Shown one piece after another: positions 8,427 to 17,633 of a stretch of 58,553 bases of DNA. Below the pieces are notes generated by a model. The model made no database searches. It was not told the origin of the DNA and worked only from the letters and a program-made list of their open reading frames with translations. Every line of letters starts with the position of its first letter. The first letter of the stretch is position 1. Source of the DNA: UBA4719 sp038249115 (GTDB taxonomy: Bacteria; Actinomycetota; Actinomycetes; Actinomycetales; Dermatophilaceae); contig JBBRWQ010000007.1 of the NCBI GenBank assembly GCA_038249115.1, positions 1-58,553 on the forward strand, read 5' to 3'. Both the position numbers and the translations under genes were made by a program.

Positions 8427-9982
8427 TTGCCTCGCTGCCAGGGCTGACGGCACAGTTCGTCGCCACCAAGATCAACTACGGTGCCATCCTGCCGATGCTG
8501 ATCGTCTTCGGTGCCGCCATGATCGGTGTCCTCGTCGAGGCCTTTGTACCCCGTGCGCAACGTTATGCCGCCCAGGTGGGGGTTGCGCTCGTCGGTCTGG
8601 TCGCCGCCCTGGGAGCGGTGGTTCTGGGCCTGGACCATCAGGGCAGCACCCTTGCCGGCGCCGTCGTCGTGGATGGGCCCGCCTTGTTCCTCCAGGGCAC
8701 GATCCTGATGCTCTCGGCCCTCAGCATCCTGGCCATGGCCGAGCGTTTCGACGGCGTAGGCGCTGACGCGTTCACCGCTGAGGGTGCTTCGGCGCCGGGC
8801 TCGGCGCAGGAAGCGGCCGCGGTCCGTGCGGGTGCCACCACGACCGAGGTCTTCCCCCTGACCATGTTCGCGGTCGGAGGCATGTTGCTGTTTCCGGCCG
8901 CCGGTGACCTGTTGACCATGTTCGTGGCACTGGAGGTCCTCTCCCTGCCGCTGTACATCCTCTCCGGCTTGGCCCGTCGTCGCCGCCTTCTCTCCCAGGA
9001 AGCATCGTTGAAGTACTTCCTTCTCGGAGCCTTCTCCTCAGCCTTCTTCCTGTTCGGATCGGCCCTGCTGTACGGCTACGCCGGCTCGATGGATCTGGGT
9101 GTGATCGCCGATGCCATCGGCACGCGGTCCGGCATGGACGGACTGCTGGTCCCCGGCGTCCTGCTGGTGCTGGTCGGCCTGCTCTTCAAGATCGGCGCCG
9201 TACCGTTCCACTCGTGGACCCCTGACGTCTACCAAGGCGCGCCCACCCCGGTCACGGGTTTCATGGCAGCCTGCACCAAGGTCGCGGCATTCGGTGCGAT
9301 CCTGCGTTTCGTCTACGTCGGTGTCGCAGACAGTCGCTGGGACTGGGCCCCAGGGCTCTGGGCGGTCGCCATCCTCACGATGGTCGTCGGCGCGGTCCTG
9401 GCCATCACACAGACCGACATCAAGCGACTGCTGGCCTACTCGTCGATCGCGCACGCCGGCTTCGTCCTGACCGGCCTGCTTGCCTTCGACAAGGTGGGAG
9501 TCTCGGCGGTGATGTTCTACCTCGTGGCCTACGGGTTCAGCACCATCGCCGCGTTCGCCATCGTGTCCATGGTTCGGGATGGTGGCTCGGAAGCCACGCA
9601 CCTGTCGCAATGGGCCGGGCTCGGCAAGAACCACCCGGTTGTTGCGGGTGCCTTTGCGTTCCTGCTGCTGGCCTTCGCCGGTATCCCGCTGACGTCCGGC
9701 TTCACGGCCAAGTTCGCGGTGTTCTCGGCCGCTGTCGCTCACGGCGCGACCGTCCTCGCCGTCATCGGCGTGCTCTCCAGCGCCATCGCTGCCTTTGTCT
9801 ACGTCCGTATCATCGTGCTCATGTACTTCTCGGAGCCAGCCGGCGACTCGGTCAGTGCAGTCTCACCCTCAATCAGCACCACTGTGGCGGTCTCGATCGG
9901 TGTCCTTGTGACTCTGGCGCTTGGCGTTGCTCCCTCCCCGCTGCTCGACCTTGCCGCCCGTTCGTCATTGTTCCTGCGATGA
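8423..9982 (+). CDS. nuoN: NADH-quinone oxidoreductase subunit N (NuoN), antiporter-like proton pump
   Basis: NuoN is the third antiporter-like subunit. The 519-residue product has about 14 hydrophobic segments and the family motifs FVALEVLSLPLYILSGLARR near residue 175, KIGAVPFHSWTPDVYQGAPTPVTGFMAACTKVAAFG near residue 258, and TDIKRLLAYSSIAHAGFVLTG near residue 333. A polar insertion with alanine and glycine (about residues 112-133) precedes the conserved core. The GTG start overlaps the nuoM stop. This is the last nuo gene of the operon, and a polyprenyl synthase starts 13 bases after it. Confidence 0.95.
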   Translation: MIASLPGLTAQFVATKINYGAILPMLIVFGAAMIGVLVEAFVPRAQRYAAQVGVALVGLVAALGAVVLGLDHQGSTLAGAVVVDGPALFLQGTILMLSALSILAMAERFDGVGADAFTAEGASAPGSAQEAAAVRAGATTTEVFPLTMFAVGGMLLFPAAGDLLTMFVALEVLSLPLYILSGLARRRRLLSQEASLKYFLLGAFSSAFFLFGSALLYGYAGSMDLGVIADAIGTRSGMDGLLVPGVLLVLVGLLFKIGAVPFHSWTPDVYQGAPTPVTGFMAACTKVAAFGAILRFVYVGVADSRWDWAPGLWAVAILTMVVGAVLAITQTDIKRLLAYSSIAHAGFVLTGLLAFDKVGVSAVMFYLVAYGFSTIAAFAIVSMVRDGGSEATHLSQWAGLGKNHPVVAGAFAFLLLAFAGIPLTSGFTAKFAVFSAAVAHGATVLAVIGVLSSAIAAFVYVRIIVLMYFSEPAGDSVSAVSPSISTTVAVSIGVLVTLALGVAPSPLLDLAARSSLFLR

Positions 9983-9995
9983 TTTCGTTCCCCTG

Positions 9996-11021
9996 ATGAC
10001 GCCCACGTCACCGGCTCTGATGTTGCCAAGCGTGTCGGCGGGGCTGGCCGCGCGGTTGCAGGCAGGACTCGTAGCCGTCGATGAGACGCTGCTAGCCGTG
10101 GTGGACCACGATGACCCGTTCATCGCCGAGGCGTCCGTCCATCTGGTTGCCGCCGGCGGCAAGCGTTTTCGGCCGATGCTCGCGTTGCTCGCGGCTGAGC
10201 TCGGCAGCGGTATCAACGATGACGTCGTCGCTGCGGCTGCCGGCGTCGAGCTGACCCACCTCGCCTCGCTCTATCACGACGACGTGATGGACGAGGCCGA
10301 GCTGCGCCGCGGAGTCGTCAGCGCCAACGCGGCGTACGGCAACTCCAACGCGATCCTGGTCGGTGACCTGCTCTTCGGCAAGGCATCCGAGCTCATCGCC
10401 GGGCTGGGGGCTGAGGCCGTCAAGATCCAGGCTCAGACGTTCGTCCGGCTGTGCTCGGGCCAGATCCGCGATGCCCGACCGGCGCCCGAGGGTGCCGACC
10501 CGATCGAGTACTACCTCGGCGTCCTTGCCGACAAGACTGGAGTGCTGATCGCGACCGCCGCGCTCTATGGGGCGATGTTCAGTGGCTGCCCGCCCGAGAC
10601 GGTCGAGATCATGCGCCAGTATGGCGAGCGGGTCGGGATCGCGTTCCAGCTCGCCGATGACGTGCTGGACATCTCGTCCCGGCAGCGAGAGTCCGGCAAG
10701 ACGCCCGGAACGGACCTGCGCGAAGGCGTGGCCACGTTGCCGACGCTGCTTGTGCGTCGGTCGGTCGACGCTGCCGATGACCGCCTCAAGGAGCTGCTCA
10801 GCTTCGAGCTCCGCGATGACTCTCTGCACGCCGAGGCCCTGGGTCTGCTGCGGGCCCACCCGGCCATGGCCCAGGCACGCGAGCGGACGAACGACGTGGC
10901 CCGGGAGGCTCAGGAGCTGCTGGCGCCGCTGGCCCTCGGTTCCCCTGCTGGTTCGTCGGCTCGAGACGCCGTTGCAGCCTTGTCCGCCTTGGTCGAAAGC
11001 GTGGTCAACCGAGCCGGCTGA
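9996..11021 (+). CDS. Polyprenyl diphosphate synthase (trans-isoprenyl synthase family)
   Basis: This enzyme condenses isopentenyl diphosphate units onto an allylic diphosphate. Both aspartate-rich motifs are present: DDVMD at residues 95-99 and DDVLD at residues 221-225, with GGKRFRP near residue 50. The length is about 341 residues. The position directly behind nuoN, 13 bases downstream and on the same strand, suggests it makes the long isoprenoid tail of menaquinone, the electron acceptor of complex I. That role is inferred from context. ATG 9996 gives a usual N-terminus; ATG 10020 is an alternative. Confidence 0.9.
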   Translation: MTPTSPALMLPSVSAGLAARLQAGLVAVDETLLAVVDHDDPFIAEASVHLVAAGGKRFRPMLALLAAELGSGINDDVVAAAAGVELTHLASLYHDDVMDEAELRRGVVSANAAYGNSNAILVGDLLFGKASELIAGLGAEAVKIQAQTFVRLCSGQIRDARPAPEGADPIEYYLGVLADKTGVLIATAALYGAMFSGCPPETVEIMRQYGERVGIAFQLADDVLDISSRQRESGKTPGTDLREGVATLPTLLVRRSVDAADDRLKELLSFELRDDSLHAEALGLLRAHPAMAQARERTNDVAREAQELLAPLALGSPAGSSARDAVAALSALVESVVNRAG

Positions 11022-11034
11022 GGTCTCGTGCGGG

Positions 11035-11994
11035 TCAGACCGCGGCGCCCCCCGCGGCGTCGGCCATCCGGCGGCGGGTACGCATTGACCGGATCGAGTC
11101 ATACGTCAAGACCAGCAAGGCAATCCAGACGATGCCAAAGCCGATCCAGCGGCTCGGACTCATGGTCTCCCCCAGGAGCAGAACGCCACAGAGAAGCTGC
11201 AGTACTGGCGTGATGAACTGCAAGAGGCCGATCGTCACTAGCGGGACCCGCCGCGCCGCCGCCGCAAAGAGCAGCAGTGGCACTGCCGTCACCAAGCCGG
11301 CAGATGCCAACAGCAGCGGATGGTTCGGGGAGTCGGTAGTGAAGGTTGTCTCACCCTGGGTGGCGAGCCAGGCGAGGATCACCAGTGCGATCGGGGCGAG
11401 GACGGCCGTCTCCGAGGTCAGGCTCTGGAAGGCGCCGAGCGACGTACCGATGCGCTTCTTCATCAACCCGTACAGAGCGAAGCTGAACGCCAGGCTCAGG
11501 GCTATCCAAGGAGGCCGCCCGAAGTCGATCGTGAGATAGACCCCCGCAGTGAGCCCGATCGCCACAGCCAGCCACTGCAGCGAGCGAAGTCGCTCGCGCA
11601 GCACGACCACGCCGATCGCCACGGTCACGATTGGGTTGAGGAAGTAGCCCAGCGACGCCTCGGTGACGTGGTGACCCACCACCGCGGCCACGTAGATCAC
11701 CCAGTTGACAGCGATCAGCAGCCCCGCCAGTGTGACGGCGCCCATGACTCGGGGGTTGCCGAACACCGAACGGCTCCAGGCAAACTCACGACGGAACGCA
11801 AGCACCGCCGCGCAGAAGAGCAGGGTCCACAAGATGCGGTGGGCCAAGATCTCCCACGCGCCGGCGGGTGCGAGCAGGTGGAAGTACAGGGGGAATACCC
11901 CCCAGATCGCATAGGCGGCAGCGCCGTAGGCCGTGCCCTGCCGTTCGATGTGACCCTGTGCGTCCGGTCCGTCGTGAGCGGAGAGATCGGTCAA
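11035..11994 (-). CDS. rarD: EamA/RarD family permease
   Basis: The product is a membrane transporter of the drug/metabolite transporter superfamily, RarD subfamily; its substrate is unknown. The 319 residues form about ten hydrophobic helices with the RarD-type pattern YAIWGVFPLYFHLL at the N-terminus, NWVIYVAAVVGHHVTEASLGYFLNPIV, and WIALSLAFSFALYGLMKK. It is tail-to-tail with the polyprenyl synthase (13-base gap) and its start overlaps the korB stop by four bases. It may therefore be co-transcribed with korAB although no functional link is obvious. Confidence 0.85.
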   Translation of the reverse strand: MTDLSAHDGPDAQGHIERQGTAYGAAAYAIWGVFPLYFHLLAPAGAWEILAHRILWTLLFCAAVLAFRREFAWSRSVFGNPRVMGAVTLAGLLIAVNWVIYVAAVVGHHVTEASLGYFLNPIVTVAIGVVVLRERLRSLQWLAVAIGLTAGVYLTIDFGRPPWIALSLAFSFALYGLMKKRIGTSLGAFQSLTSETAVLAPIALVILAWLATQGETTFTTDSPNHPLLLASAGLVTAVPLLLFAAAARRVPLVTIGLLQFITPVLQLLCGVLLLGETMSPSRWIGFGIVWIALLVLTYDSIRSMRTRRRMADAAGGAAV

Positions 11995-13073
11995 TCGGCA
12001 ACTGTCCAGGTGTCGCTGCCCATGAGGAGGTTCTCCAAGTCGGCGTCGGAGGCGCTGCCACCGGCCTTGTCGACGACCTCGTCGATCTGGGCGTGCACGA
12101 GGTCTTCATACGTTGGCCTTGAGACGTTGCGGAAAATGCCCATCGGCACGTGCGCCATGGAAGGGTCATCAAGCCGGGAGAGCTGGAACGCCCCGGACGG
12201 GTCATCAGCACCCGGGTCGTGGATGACGACCCGCGACATGTCGGCGCCCTCGGCGTCCACTACTGTCAGCTCTCCGGAGTCACCCCGTGCCACCAGCTTG
12301 TCGGCACCAATGCGAACCGGCTGGCCATCCTCGAGGTGGACGATCCGGGCCTCGGCCTCGTCGCGGTCCTTGATCAGCTCATAGGCGCCATCGTTGAAGA
12401 TCGGGCAGTTCTGGTAGATCTCGACCAGCGCAGTGCCACGATGCTCGGCGGCTGCGCGAAGAACAGCAGTGAGGTGCTTGCGATCCGTGTCCATCGTCCG
12501 AGCCACGAACGTTGCCTCAGAACCAAGGGCCAATGACACCGGGTTGAAGGGCCTGTCGACCGAGCCGTACGGCGACGACTTGGTGACCTTGCCGAGCTCC
12601 GAGGTGGGGGAGTACTGACCCTTGGTCAGACCGTAGATCTTGTTGTTGAACAACAGGATCTTGAGGTTGACGTTGCGGCGCATGGCGTGGATCAGGTGGT
12701 TGCCGCCGATGGACAGCGCGTCACCATCACCGGTGACGACCCATACCGACAGATCCTGTCGTGCCGTCGCCAGGCCGGTCGCGATGGCCGGAGCGCGGCC
12801 GTGGATCGAGTGCACCCCGTAGGTGTTCATGTAGAACGGGAAGCGCGACGAGCATCCGATGCCGGAGACGAAGACGATGTTCTCGCGTTTGAGCCCGAGC
12901 TCGGGCAGGAATCCCTGGACCGCTGCCAGGATCGAGTAGTCACCACAACCCGCGCACCAGCGGGGCTCCATGTTGCTGACGAAGTCCTTCTTGTTCTGTG
13001 CTGCATCGTCGTCGTGCAGATGAGGCACGCCGAGGGTGCCAGCACCCGGCATACCGAGGTCGATGGTGGTCAT
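11991..13073 (-). CDS. korB: 2-oxoacid (2-oxoglutarate):ferredoxin oxidoreductase subunit beta (KorB)
   Basis: KorB is the thiamine-diphosphate-binding subunit that, with KorA, oxidatively decarboxylates a 2-oxoacid to acyl-CoA and reduces ferredoxin. The 360-residue product shows the cysteine motif RWCAGCGDYS near residue 40, GIGCSSRFP near residue 70 and the later cysteine NCPIF, which together fit the subunit's [4Fe-4S] cluster. The TPP motif begins GDGDALSIGGNH near residue 115. The assignment to 2-oxoglutarate follows from the actinobacterial KorAB type. Its start overlaps the korA stop, so subunit stoichiometry is probably maintained by coupling. Confidence 0.92.
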   Translation of the reverse strand: MTTIDLGMPGAGTLGVPHLHDDDAAQNKKDFVSNMEPRWCAGCGDYSILAAVQGFLPELGLKRENIVFVSGIGCSSRFPFYMNTYGVHSIHGRAPAIATGLATARQDLSVWVVTGDGDALSIGGNHLIHAMRRNVNLKILLFNNKIYGLTKGQYSPTSELGKVTKSSPYGSVDRPFNPVSLALGSEATFVARTMDTDRKHLTAVLRAAAEHRGTALVEIYQNCPIFNDGAYELIKDRDEAEARIVHLEDGQPVRIGADKLVARGDSGELTVVDAEGADMSRVVIHDPGADDPSGAFQLSRLDDPSMAHVPMGIFRNVSRPTYEDLVHAQIDEVVDKAGGSASDADLENLLMGSDTWTVAD

Positions 13074-15019
13074 CGGGTTGCTCCGCTCAGGTTGGCTGTG
13101 GCCTTGCTCAGGACGCTCGCGAGCTCAACGGAGGTGAACGGAAGCCCGCGCACCTGCGTATACGATTGCACGTCCACGAGGTACTTGGCGCGCAGCATGA
13201 GCGAGAGCTGGCCGAGGTTCATCTCGGGCACGATCACCCGCTCGTAGCGAGCGAGCACCTCGCCGAGGTTGGGTGGGAAGGGGTTGAGATGGCGCAGATG
13301 GGCGCGCGCGACATTGATGCCGTCGTTGCGCACCAGGCGGATGGCTTCGGCGATCGGGCCGTAGGTCGAACCCCAGCCCAGGATCAGGACGTCCGCGTCA
13401 CCTGATGGATCGTCGACCTCCAGGTCCGGAAGGCTCTTGGCGATGCCATCGATCTTGGCCTGACGCAGCCGCACCATCTTGTCGTGGTTGTTGGGGTCGT
13501 AGGAGAGGTCGCCGGTGATGTCAGCCTTCTCGATGCCGCCGATGCGGTGCTCCAGGCCCGGGGTGCCAGGGAGAGTCCAGGGGCGGGCCAAGGTCTCGGG
13601 GTCACGGAGGTACGGGTGGAACACCGGATCGCCATTGGCATCAACGTCATTGGGTTCGGTGGTGAAGTCAATGTCGATCTTCGGAAGGTTGGCGACATCT
13701 GGGATGAGCCACGGCTCGGAGCCGTTGGCGAGGTAGCCGTCGGAGAGCACGAACACCGGGGTCCGGTAGGTCGTGGCCATCTCGACCGCTTCGAAGGCGG
13801 CGTTGAAGCAGTCGCCCGGGGACTGGGGGGCGATGACCGCGCACGGGGACTCGCCGTTGCGTCCATACATCACCTGCAGCAGGTCGGACTGCTCGGTCTT
13901 GGTCGGCAGGCCGGTCGAAGGCCCGCCACGCTGGACGTCGACAATGACCAGAGGCAGCTCCATCATCACCGCGAGGCCGATCGCCTCGGACTTGAGGGCG
14001 ATGCCAGGGCCGGACGTGGCCGTAACGCCCAGTGCCCCGCCGTACGAGGCTCCGATCGCGGTGCCGACACCGGCGATCTCGTCCTCGACCTGCATCGTGA
14101 TGACGCCGAACCTCTTCAGCTTCGCAAGCACATGCAGGATGTCCGTTGCAGGCGTGATCGGGTAGGCGCCGAGGGCCAGCTGCAACCCGCTGCGATGCGC
14201 AGCGGCGACCAGGCCATAGGCGGTGGCTGTATTGCCGACGATGTTGCGGTAGGCGCCGCCGACCATCTTGGCCGGGGCGATCTCGTAGGTGACAGCGAAG
14301 TCTTCGGTGGTCTCGCCGTAGTTGAAGCCCGCGAACAGTGCGGCGAGGTTGGCCTCGAGAATGTCGGGCTTGGACCCGAACTTGTTCTTCAGGAACTGCT
14401 CGGTGCCGGCTGTTGGGCGGGTGTACAGCCACGACAGCAGACCGAGGGCGAACATGTTCTTGGACCGCTCCTTGTCCTTGCGGGACAAGTCGAAGTCGTT
14501 GAGTGCGTCGACGGTCAGGGAGGTCAGGTGCAGCGGGTGCACGTGGTAGCTGTCGAGGCTGCCGTCCTCGACCGGTGACACGTTGTAACCGACCTTGGCC
14601 AGGTTGCGCTTGGTGAACTCATCGGTGTTGACGATGATCGTGGCTCCGCGCGGCAGATCGCCCAGGTTCGCCTTGAGCGCGGCCGGGTTCATCGCCACCA
14701 GAACGTCCGGTGCGTCGCCAGGGGTCAGGACGTGATGGTCCGCGAAGTGCAGCTGGAAGCTCGAGACGCCGAGAATGGTGCCCGCAGGGGCCCGGATCTC
14801 CGCAGGGTAGTTGGGCAGAGTGGACAGGTCGTTGCCCAAGGCCGCGGTTTCGGAGGTGAAACGGTCCCCGGTGAGTTGCATCCCGTCACCCGAGTCCCCT
14901 GCGAAACGAATGACCACGCTGTCAAGACTTTGAACTGGCTTGATACTCATTCCTTGCGTTCCCACCAGACTTTTCGAGTTGTCCCCAGGCCGTCCCTGGG
15001 CAATTGGTGCTTCTGCCAT
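13070..15019 (-). CDS. korA: 2-oxoacid (2-oxoglutarate):ferredoxin oxidoreductase subunit alpha (KorA), gamma-alpha fusion
   Basis: KorA of 649 residues combines the gamma domain (VVIRFAGDSGDGMQLTGDRF, about residues 35-55) with the pyrimidine-binding alpha domain (QLALGAYPITPATDILH near residue 280, GASYGGALGVTATSGPG near residue 325). It works with KorB in an alternative TCA-cycle step that produces reduced ferredoxin. ATG 15019 gives a ~24-residue extension; ATG 14949 (beginning MSIKPVQSLDS) is a shorter alternative close to the common start of the family. Divergent from the second nuo cluster, with 124 bases between them. The pairing suggests that ferredoxin made here could feed that complex (inference). 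Confidence 0.92.
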   Translation of the reverse strand: MAEAPIAQGRPGDNSKSLVGTQGMSIKPVQSLDSVVIRFAGDSGDGMQLTGDRFTSETAALGNDLSTLPNYPAEIRAPAGTILGVSSFQLHFADHHVLTPGDAPDVLVAMNPAALKANLGDLPRGATIIVNTDEFTKRNLAKVGYNVSPVEDGSLDSYHVHPLHLTSLTVDALNDFDLSRKDKERSKNMFALGLLSWLYTRPTAGTEQFLKNKFGSKPDILEANLAALFAGFNYGETTEDFAVTYEIAPAKMVGGAYRNIVGNTATAYGLVAAAHRSGLQLALGAYPITPATDILHVLAKLKRFGVITMQVEDEIAGVGTAIGASYGGALGVTATSGPGIALKSEAIGLAVMMELPLVIVDVQRGGPSTGLPTKTEQSDLLQVMYGRNGESPCAVIAPQSPGDCFNAAFEAVEMATTYRTPVFVLSDGYLANGSEPWLIPDVANLPKIDIDFTTEPNDVDANGDPVFHPYLRDPETLARPWTLPGTPGLEHRIGGIEKADITGDLSYDPNNHDKMVRLRQAKIDGIAKSLPDLEVDDPSGDADVLILGWGSTYGPIAEAIRLVRNDGINVARAHLRHLNPFPPNLGEVLARYERVIVPEMNLGQLSLMLRAKYLVDVQSYTQVRGLPFTSVELASVLSKATANLSGATR

Positions 15020-15130
15020 GTGCTAGGGCGTTGAAACTTCTTCCATATGTTAGTCGCCGTGCGAATCGCGCTGCTTGGCAGGTCCTTCGCCGCGCTGACC
15101 CCACGTCGAAGGACCGATCACGGCCGCGAC

Positions 15131-15144
15131 TAGGCTGACCGGCG
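15131..15144 (+). promoter_or_regulatory. -10-like box of a probable leaderless promoter for nuoA2
   Basis: TAGGCT at 15131-15136 matches the TANNNT pattern of actinobacterial -10 boxes and ends seven bases before the GTG start codon of nuoA2. There is no plausible ribosome binding site in between. This places transcription initiation at or next to the start codon, as in leaderless mRNAs. No convincing -35 element is visible. Confidence 0.4.
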
Positions 15145-15503
15145 TGAACCCGTATCTCACCGTCGGTGGTGTCGTCATTGCTGGCGCACTCGTCTTTTTT
15201 GCCGCCATGGCGGTCCGTCTTCTAGTTGCCCCGCAAGCCCCGACGGCCATGAAGCTCACGACCTACGAGTGTGGCGTCGACCCGGTGGGCGAGGGCTGGG
15301 CGCAGACCAACGTGCGCTACTTTCTCTACGCGTTCCTCTACGTGATCTTCGCCGTTGACGCGGTCTACCTCTTCCCGTGGGCCACAGTGATCCGCAGCGC
15401 CGATCTGGGCTTGGTCTCGCTGGCCGAAATGGGCATCTTCATCGGCATCGTCCTGGTCGGCTTGGCCCACGCGGCGCGTCGCGGCCTGATGAGGTGGACC
15501 TGA
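15144..15503 (+). CDS. nuoA: NADH-quinone oxidoreductase subunit A, second cluster (NuoA2)
   Basis: NuoA is a three-helix membrane subunit next to the quinone site. The 119 residues include the family motif TTYECGVDPVGEGWAQTNVRYFLYAFLYVIFAVDAVYLFPWA (about residues 36-77) with the conserved cysteine. It starts the second, partial nuo cluster and is divergent from korA. The GTG start at 15144 sits just behind a -10-like box. The TGA stop overlaps the nuoB2 ATG by one base. Confidence 0.92.
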   Translation: MNPYLTVGGVVIAGALVFFAAMAVRLLVAPQAPTAMKLTTYECGVDPVGEGWAQTNVRYFLYAFLYVIFAVDAVYLFPWATVIRSADLGLVSLAEMGIFIGIVLVGLAHAARRGLMRWT

Positions 15504-16108
15504 TGACCGTCGATCTTCCGATGCCTCGCATCGGAGCCGTCAACGACGACGCGCCACGCCCGATCAAGCTCGTCCTCAACTGGGGCCGGCGCTACAGCCT
15601 CTGGGTGTTCAACTTTGGGCTGGCCTGCTGCGCCATCGAGTTCATCTCGGCCTCCATGGCGCGCCACGACTTCATCCGGCTGGGCGTCATCCCCTTCGCT
15701 CCCGGCCCGCGTCAGGCAGACCTGATGATCGTCTCGGGCACGGTCACGGACAAGATGGCCCCGGCCATCCGCAGGCTGTATGACCAGATGCCGGAGCCCA
15801 AGTACGTCATCTCGTTCGGCGCCTGCGCCAACAGCGGGGGCCCGTACTGGGACTCGTACTGCGTGACCAAGGGCGTCGACCAGCTGATCCCGGTCGACGT
15901 CTATGTGCCGGGTTGCCCACCGCGTGCGGAGGCTCTCTTGCAGGGCATCGTCAAACTACAGGAGAAGATCGCCTCAGAAACGTTGTCCAACAAGGCAATT
16001 CGTGCCAAATATGCCGGGTCCCGGCGTGCTGCGGCAGGCGAAGTGACGCGTCCCTTGCTGTCCAAGCCAGACGTAACCGGTCGCGATACGGCAGGTGTGG
16101 CGTCGTGA
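15503..16108 (+). CDS. nuoB: NADH-quinone oxidoreductase subunit B, second cluster (NuoB2)
   Basis: NuoB holds cluster N2, the last iron-sulfur centre before quinone. All four ligands are present: adjacent C42 and C43 (GLACCAIEF), C108 (GACANSGGPYWD) and C138 (VPGCPPRAEALL). The protein has 201 residues with a variable C-terminal tail after residue 165. Because every ligand is kept, this subunit should be redox-active even though the cluster lacks NuoD and the NADH module. ATG 15503 overlaps the nuoA2 stop. Confidence 0.93.
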   Translation: MTVDLPMPRIGAVNDDAPRPIKLVLNWGRRYSLWVFNFGLACCAIEFISASMARHDFIRLGVIPFAPGPRQADLMIVSGTVTDKMAPAIRRLYDQMPEPKYVISFGACANSGGPYWDSYCVTKGVDQLIPVDVYVPGCPPRAEALLQGIVKLQEKIASETLSNKAIRAKYAGSRRAAAGEVTRPLLSKPDVTGRDTAGVAS

Positions 16109-16674
16109 TCGAGACTCCCTGCCGCGACGTAGCTCTTGAGGAGTGGACGGCGGCGCTGACGGCAGCGCGCGCCGAGGGGTTCGACTTCTTCGACTGGCTG
16201 ACCGCCGTGGACCAGACCGACGTCGAGGAGAACCCTGGCTTCGACCTCGTCTGCCATCTCATGAACAGCTCGTCCGAGCGAGGTGCGGTGGCTCGCGTCC
16301 TGGTCCGCACCAGGGTGCCCGGCGGCAAGTCCGCTCCCAGTGCCACCAGCCTGTGGGCCGGCGCGGCGTGGCACGAGCGAGAGACCTACGAGATGTTCGG
16401 CATCGAGTTCGAGGGGTTCGAGGACGGCACGGGTCTGGGCCTGCGACCGCTGCTGCTTCCCGAGGGTTTCGACGGCACTCCGTTGCGCAAGTCCTTCGTC
16501 CTGGCGTCCCGCGCGAGCAAGGCGTGGCCCGGTGCCAAGGAGCCAGGAGAAGGCGGTGGCGAGGGCGGACCGAAGGAAAGCGGTCAGCCGCACGGCGGCC
16601 CGCAGACCGAGAAGCCTGGCCGGCGCAAGATCACGGCACCAGGCGTGCCCGACATCACCTGGGGACCGCGTTGA
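16105..16674 (+). CDS. nuoC: NADH-quinone oxidoreductase subunit C, second cluster (NuoC2, 30 kDa subunit)
   Basis: NuoC is the 30 kDa subunit of the hydrophilic connecting module. The signature AAWHERETYEMFGIEFEGF appears near residues 89-107 and is followed by LLLPEGFDGTPLRKSFVL. The product of 189 residues is not fused to a NuoD domain: after residue 140 there is only a low-complexity glycine/lysine-rich tail ending near the stop. This matters because nuoD would normally follow directly, and instead nuoH2 begins here (overlap of four bases). Confidence 0.88.
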   Translation: MIETPCRDVALEEWTAALTAARAEGFDFFDWLTAVDQTDVEENPGFDLVCHLMNSSSERGAVARVLVRTRVPGGKSAPSATSLWAGAAWHERETYEMFGIEFEGFEDGTGLGLRPLLLPEGFDGTPLRKSFVLASRASKAWPGAKEPGEGGGEGGPKESGQPHGGPQTEKPGRRKITAPGVPDITWGPR

Positions 16675-17633
16675 ATCCTGTGCTTGAGGTCGTGCTGCGC
16701 TCGCTGAGCGTGTTGATCGTGTTCCTGACGCTGCCGTTGCTGGTGGGTCAGACCGAGCACAAGGTGATGGCCCACTTGCAGGGTCGCCTCGGCCCGATGT
16801 ATGCCGGCGGTTACCACGGCTGGGCGCAGCTGGTCGCCGACGCGGCAAAGTTCATCCAGAAAGAGGACATCGTGCCGCGGGCGGCTGACCGTCAGGTGTT
16901 CAAGCTCGCGCCTGCGGTGGCACTGGTGCCATATCTCGTGGCTCTCAGCGCCATTCCGCTCTCGGCGACAGTGGTCGGGGCAGATGTCGGCGCCAGCGCC
17001 CTCTTCGTCCTGGCGGCAAGCGCGGTCGGGATCATCGGGCTCTTGATGGCGGGTTGGGCCAGCGCCAACAAGTTCGCCCTGCTCGGTGGCATGCGTGCGG
17101 CTGCGCAGCTGCTCAGCTACGAGCTGCCGCTCGTTCTCTCGGTGGCGTCTGTCGCTCTAGCCGCCGGGTCGGTGTCGTTGACCGGTATCGCTGACGCGTG
17201 GACCCCCCTGTGGCTGATCTGGCAGCTCCCCGGCGCGTTCGTCTTTCTGATCGCCTCGCTGGCCGAGCTCCAGCGTGGGCCCTTCGACATGCCGATTGCA
17301 GACTCCGAGATCGTGATGGGACCGTTCACTGAGTACACCGGGCTGCGGTTCGCCTTCTTCCTGCTCTCTGAGTACGCCGGCATTGTCGTGATGTCCCTGC
17401 TGTTCGCCGTTCTCTTCCTTGGCGGCTGGCACGGCCCGTTCTCCGACGCTCTGGGGCCGCTGTGGACGATTCTCAAGGGCTATGCCATCGCCATTCTGAT
17501 CATCTGGTTCCGGGTGTCCTGGCCGCGCATTCGCGAGGATCAGCTCCAGCGTCTCGCTTGGTTGATTCTCGTTCCGGTCGCGCTGGCTCAGCTGGCCATT
17601 ACCGCAGTTGGGGTGGTGTGGAGCTCACGATGA
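16671..17633 (+). CDS. nuoH: NADH-quinone oxidoreductase subunit H, second cluster (NuoH2)
   Basis: NuoH2 is the quinone-chamber membrane subunit of the second cluster. At 320 residues it is shorter than NuoH1 because it lacks the C-terminal extension. Signatures: QTEHKVMAHLQGRLGPMYAG near residue 24, LGGMRAAAQLLSYELPLV near residue 140, and AELQRGPFDMPIADSEIVMGPFTEYTG near residue 200. The ERK/RPGPNR motif of canonical NuoH is altered (EHKVMAHLQGRLGP), which is common in divergent paralogues related to membrane-bound hydrogenases. TTG 16671 overlaps nuoC2; GTG 16680 is an alternative start. Confidence 0.9.
   Translation: MNPVLEVVLRSLSVLIVFLTLPLLVGQTEHKVMAHLQGRLGPMYAGGYHGWAQLVADAAKFIQKEDIVPRAADRQVFKLAPAVALVPYLVALSAIPLSATVVGADVGASALFVLAASAVGIIGLLMAGWASANKFALLGGMRAAAQLLSYELPLVLSVASVALAAGSVSLTGIADAWTPLWLIWQLPGAFVFLIASLAELQRGPFDMPIADSEIVMGPFTEYTGLRFAFFLLSEYAGIVVMSLLFAVLFLGGWHGPFSDALGPLWTILKGYAIAILIIWFRVSWPRIREDQLQRLAWLILVPVALAQLAITAVGVVWSSR

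Noticed and set aside
4864..8453. Long minus-strand open frames opposite nuoL and nuoM
   Set aside because: They are rich in His, Arg, Asp and Gln, as expected for antisense frames of GC-rich membrane-protein genes, and resemble no family.
13484..14578. Plus-strand open frame opposite korA
   Set aside because: It is antisense to a well-supported gene, has biased composition and no motif or ribosome binding site.
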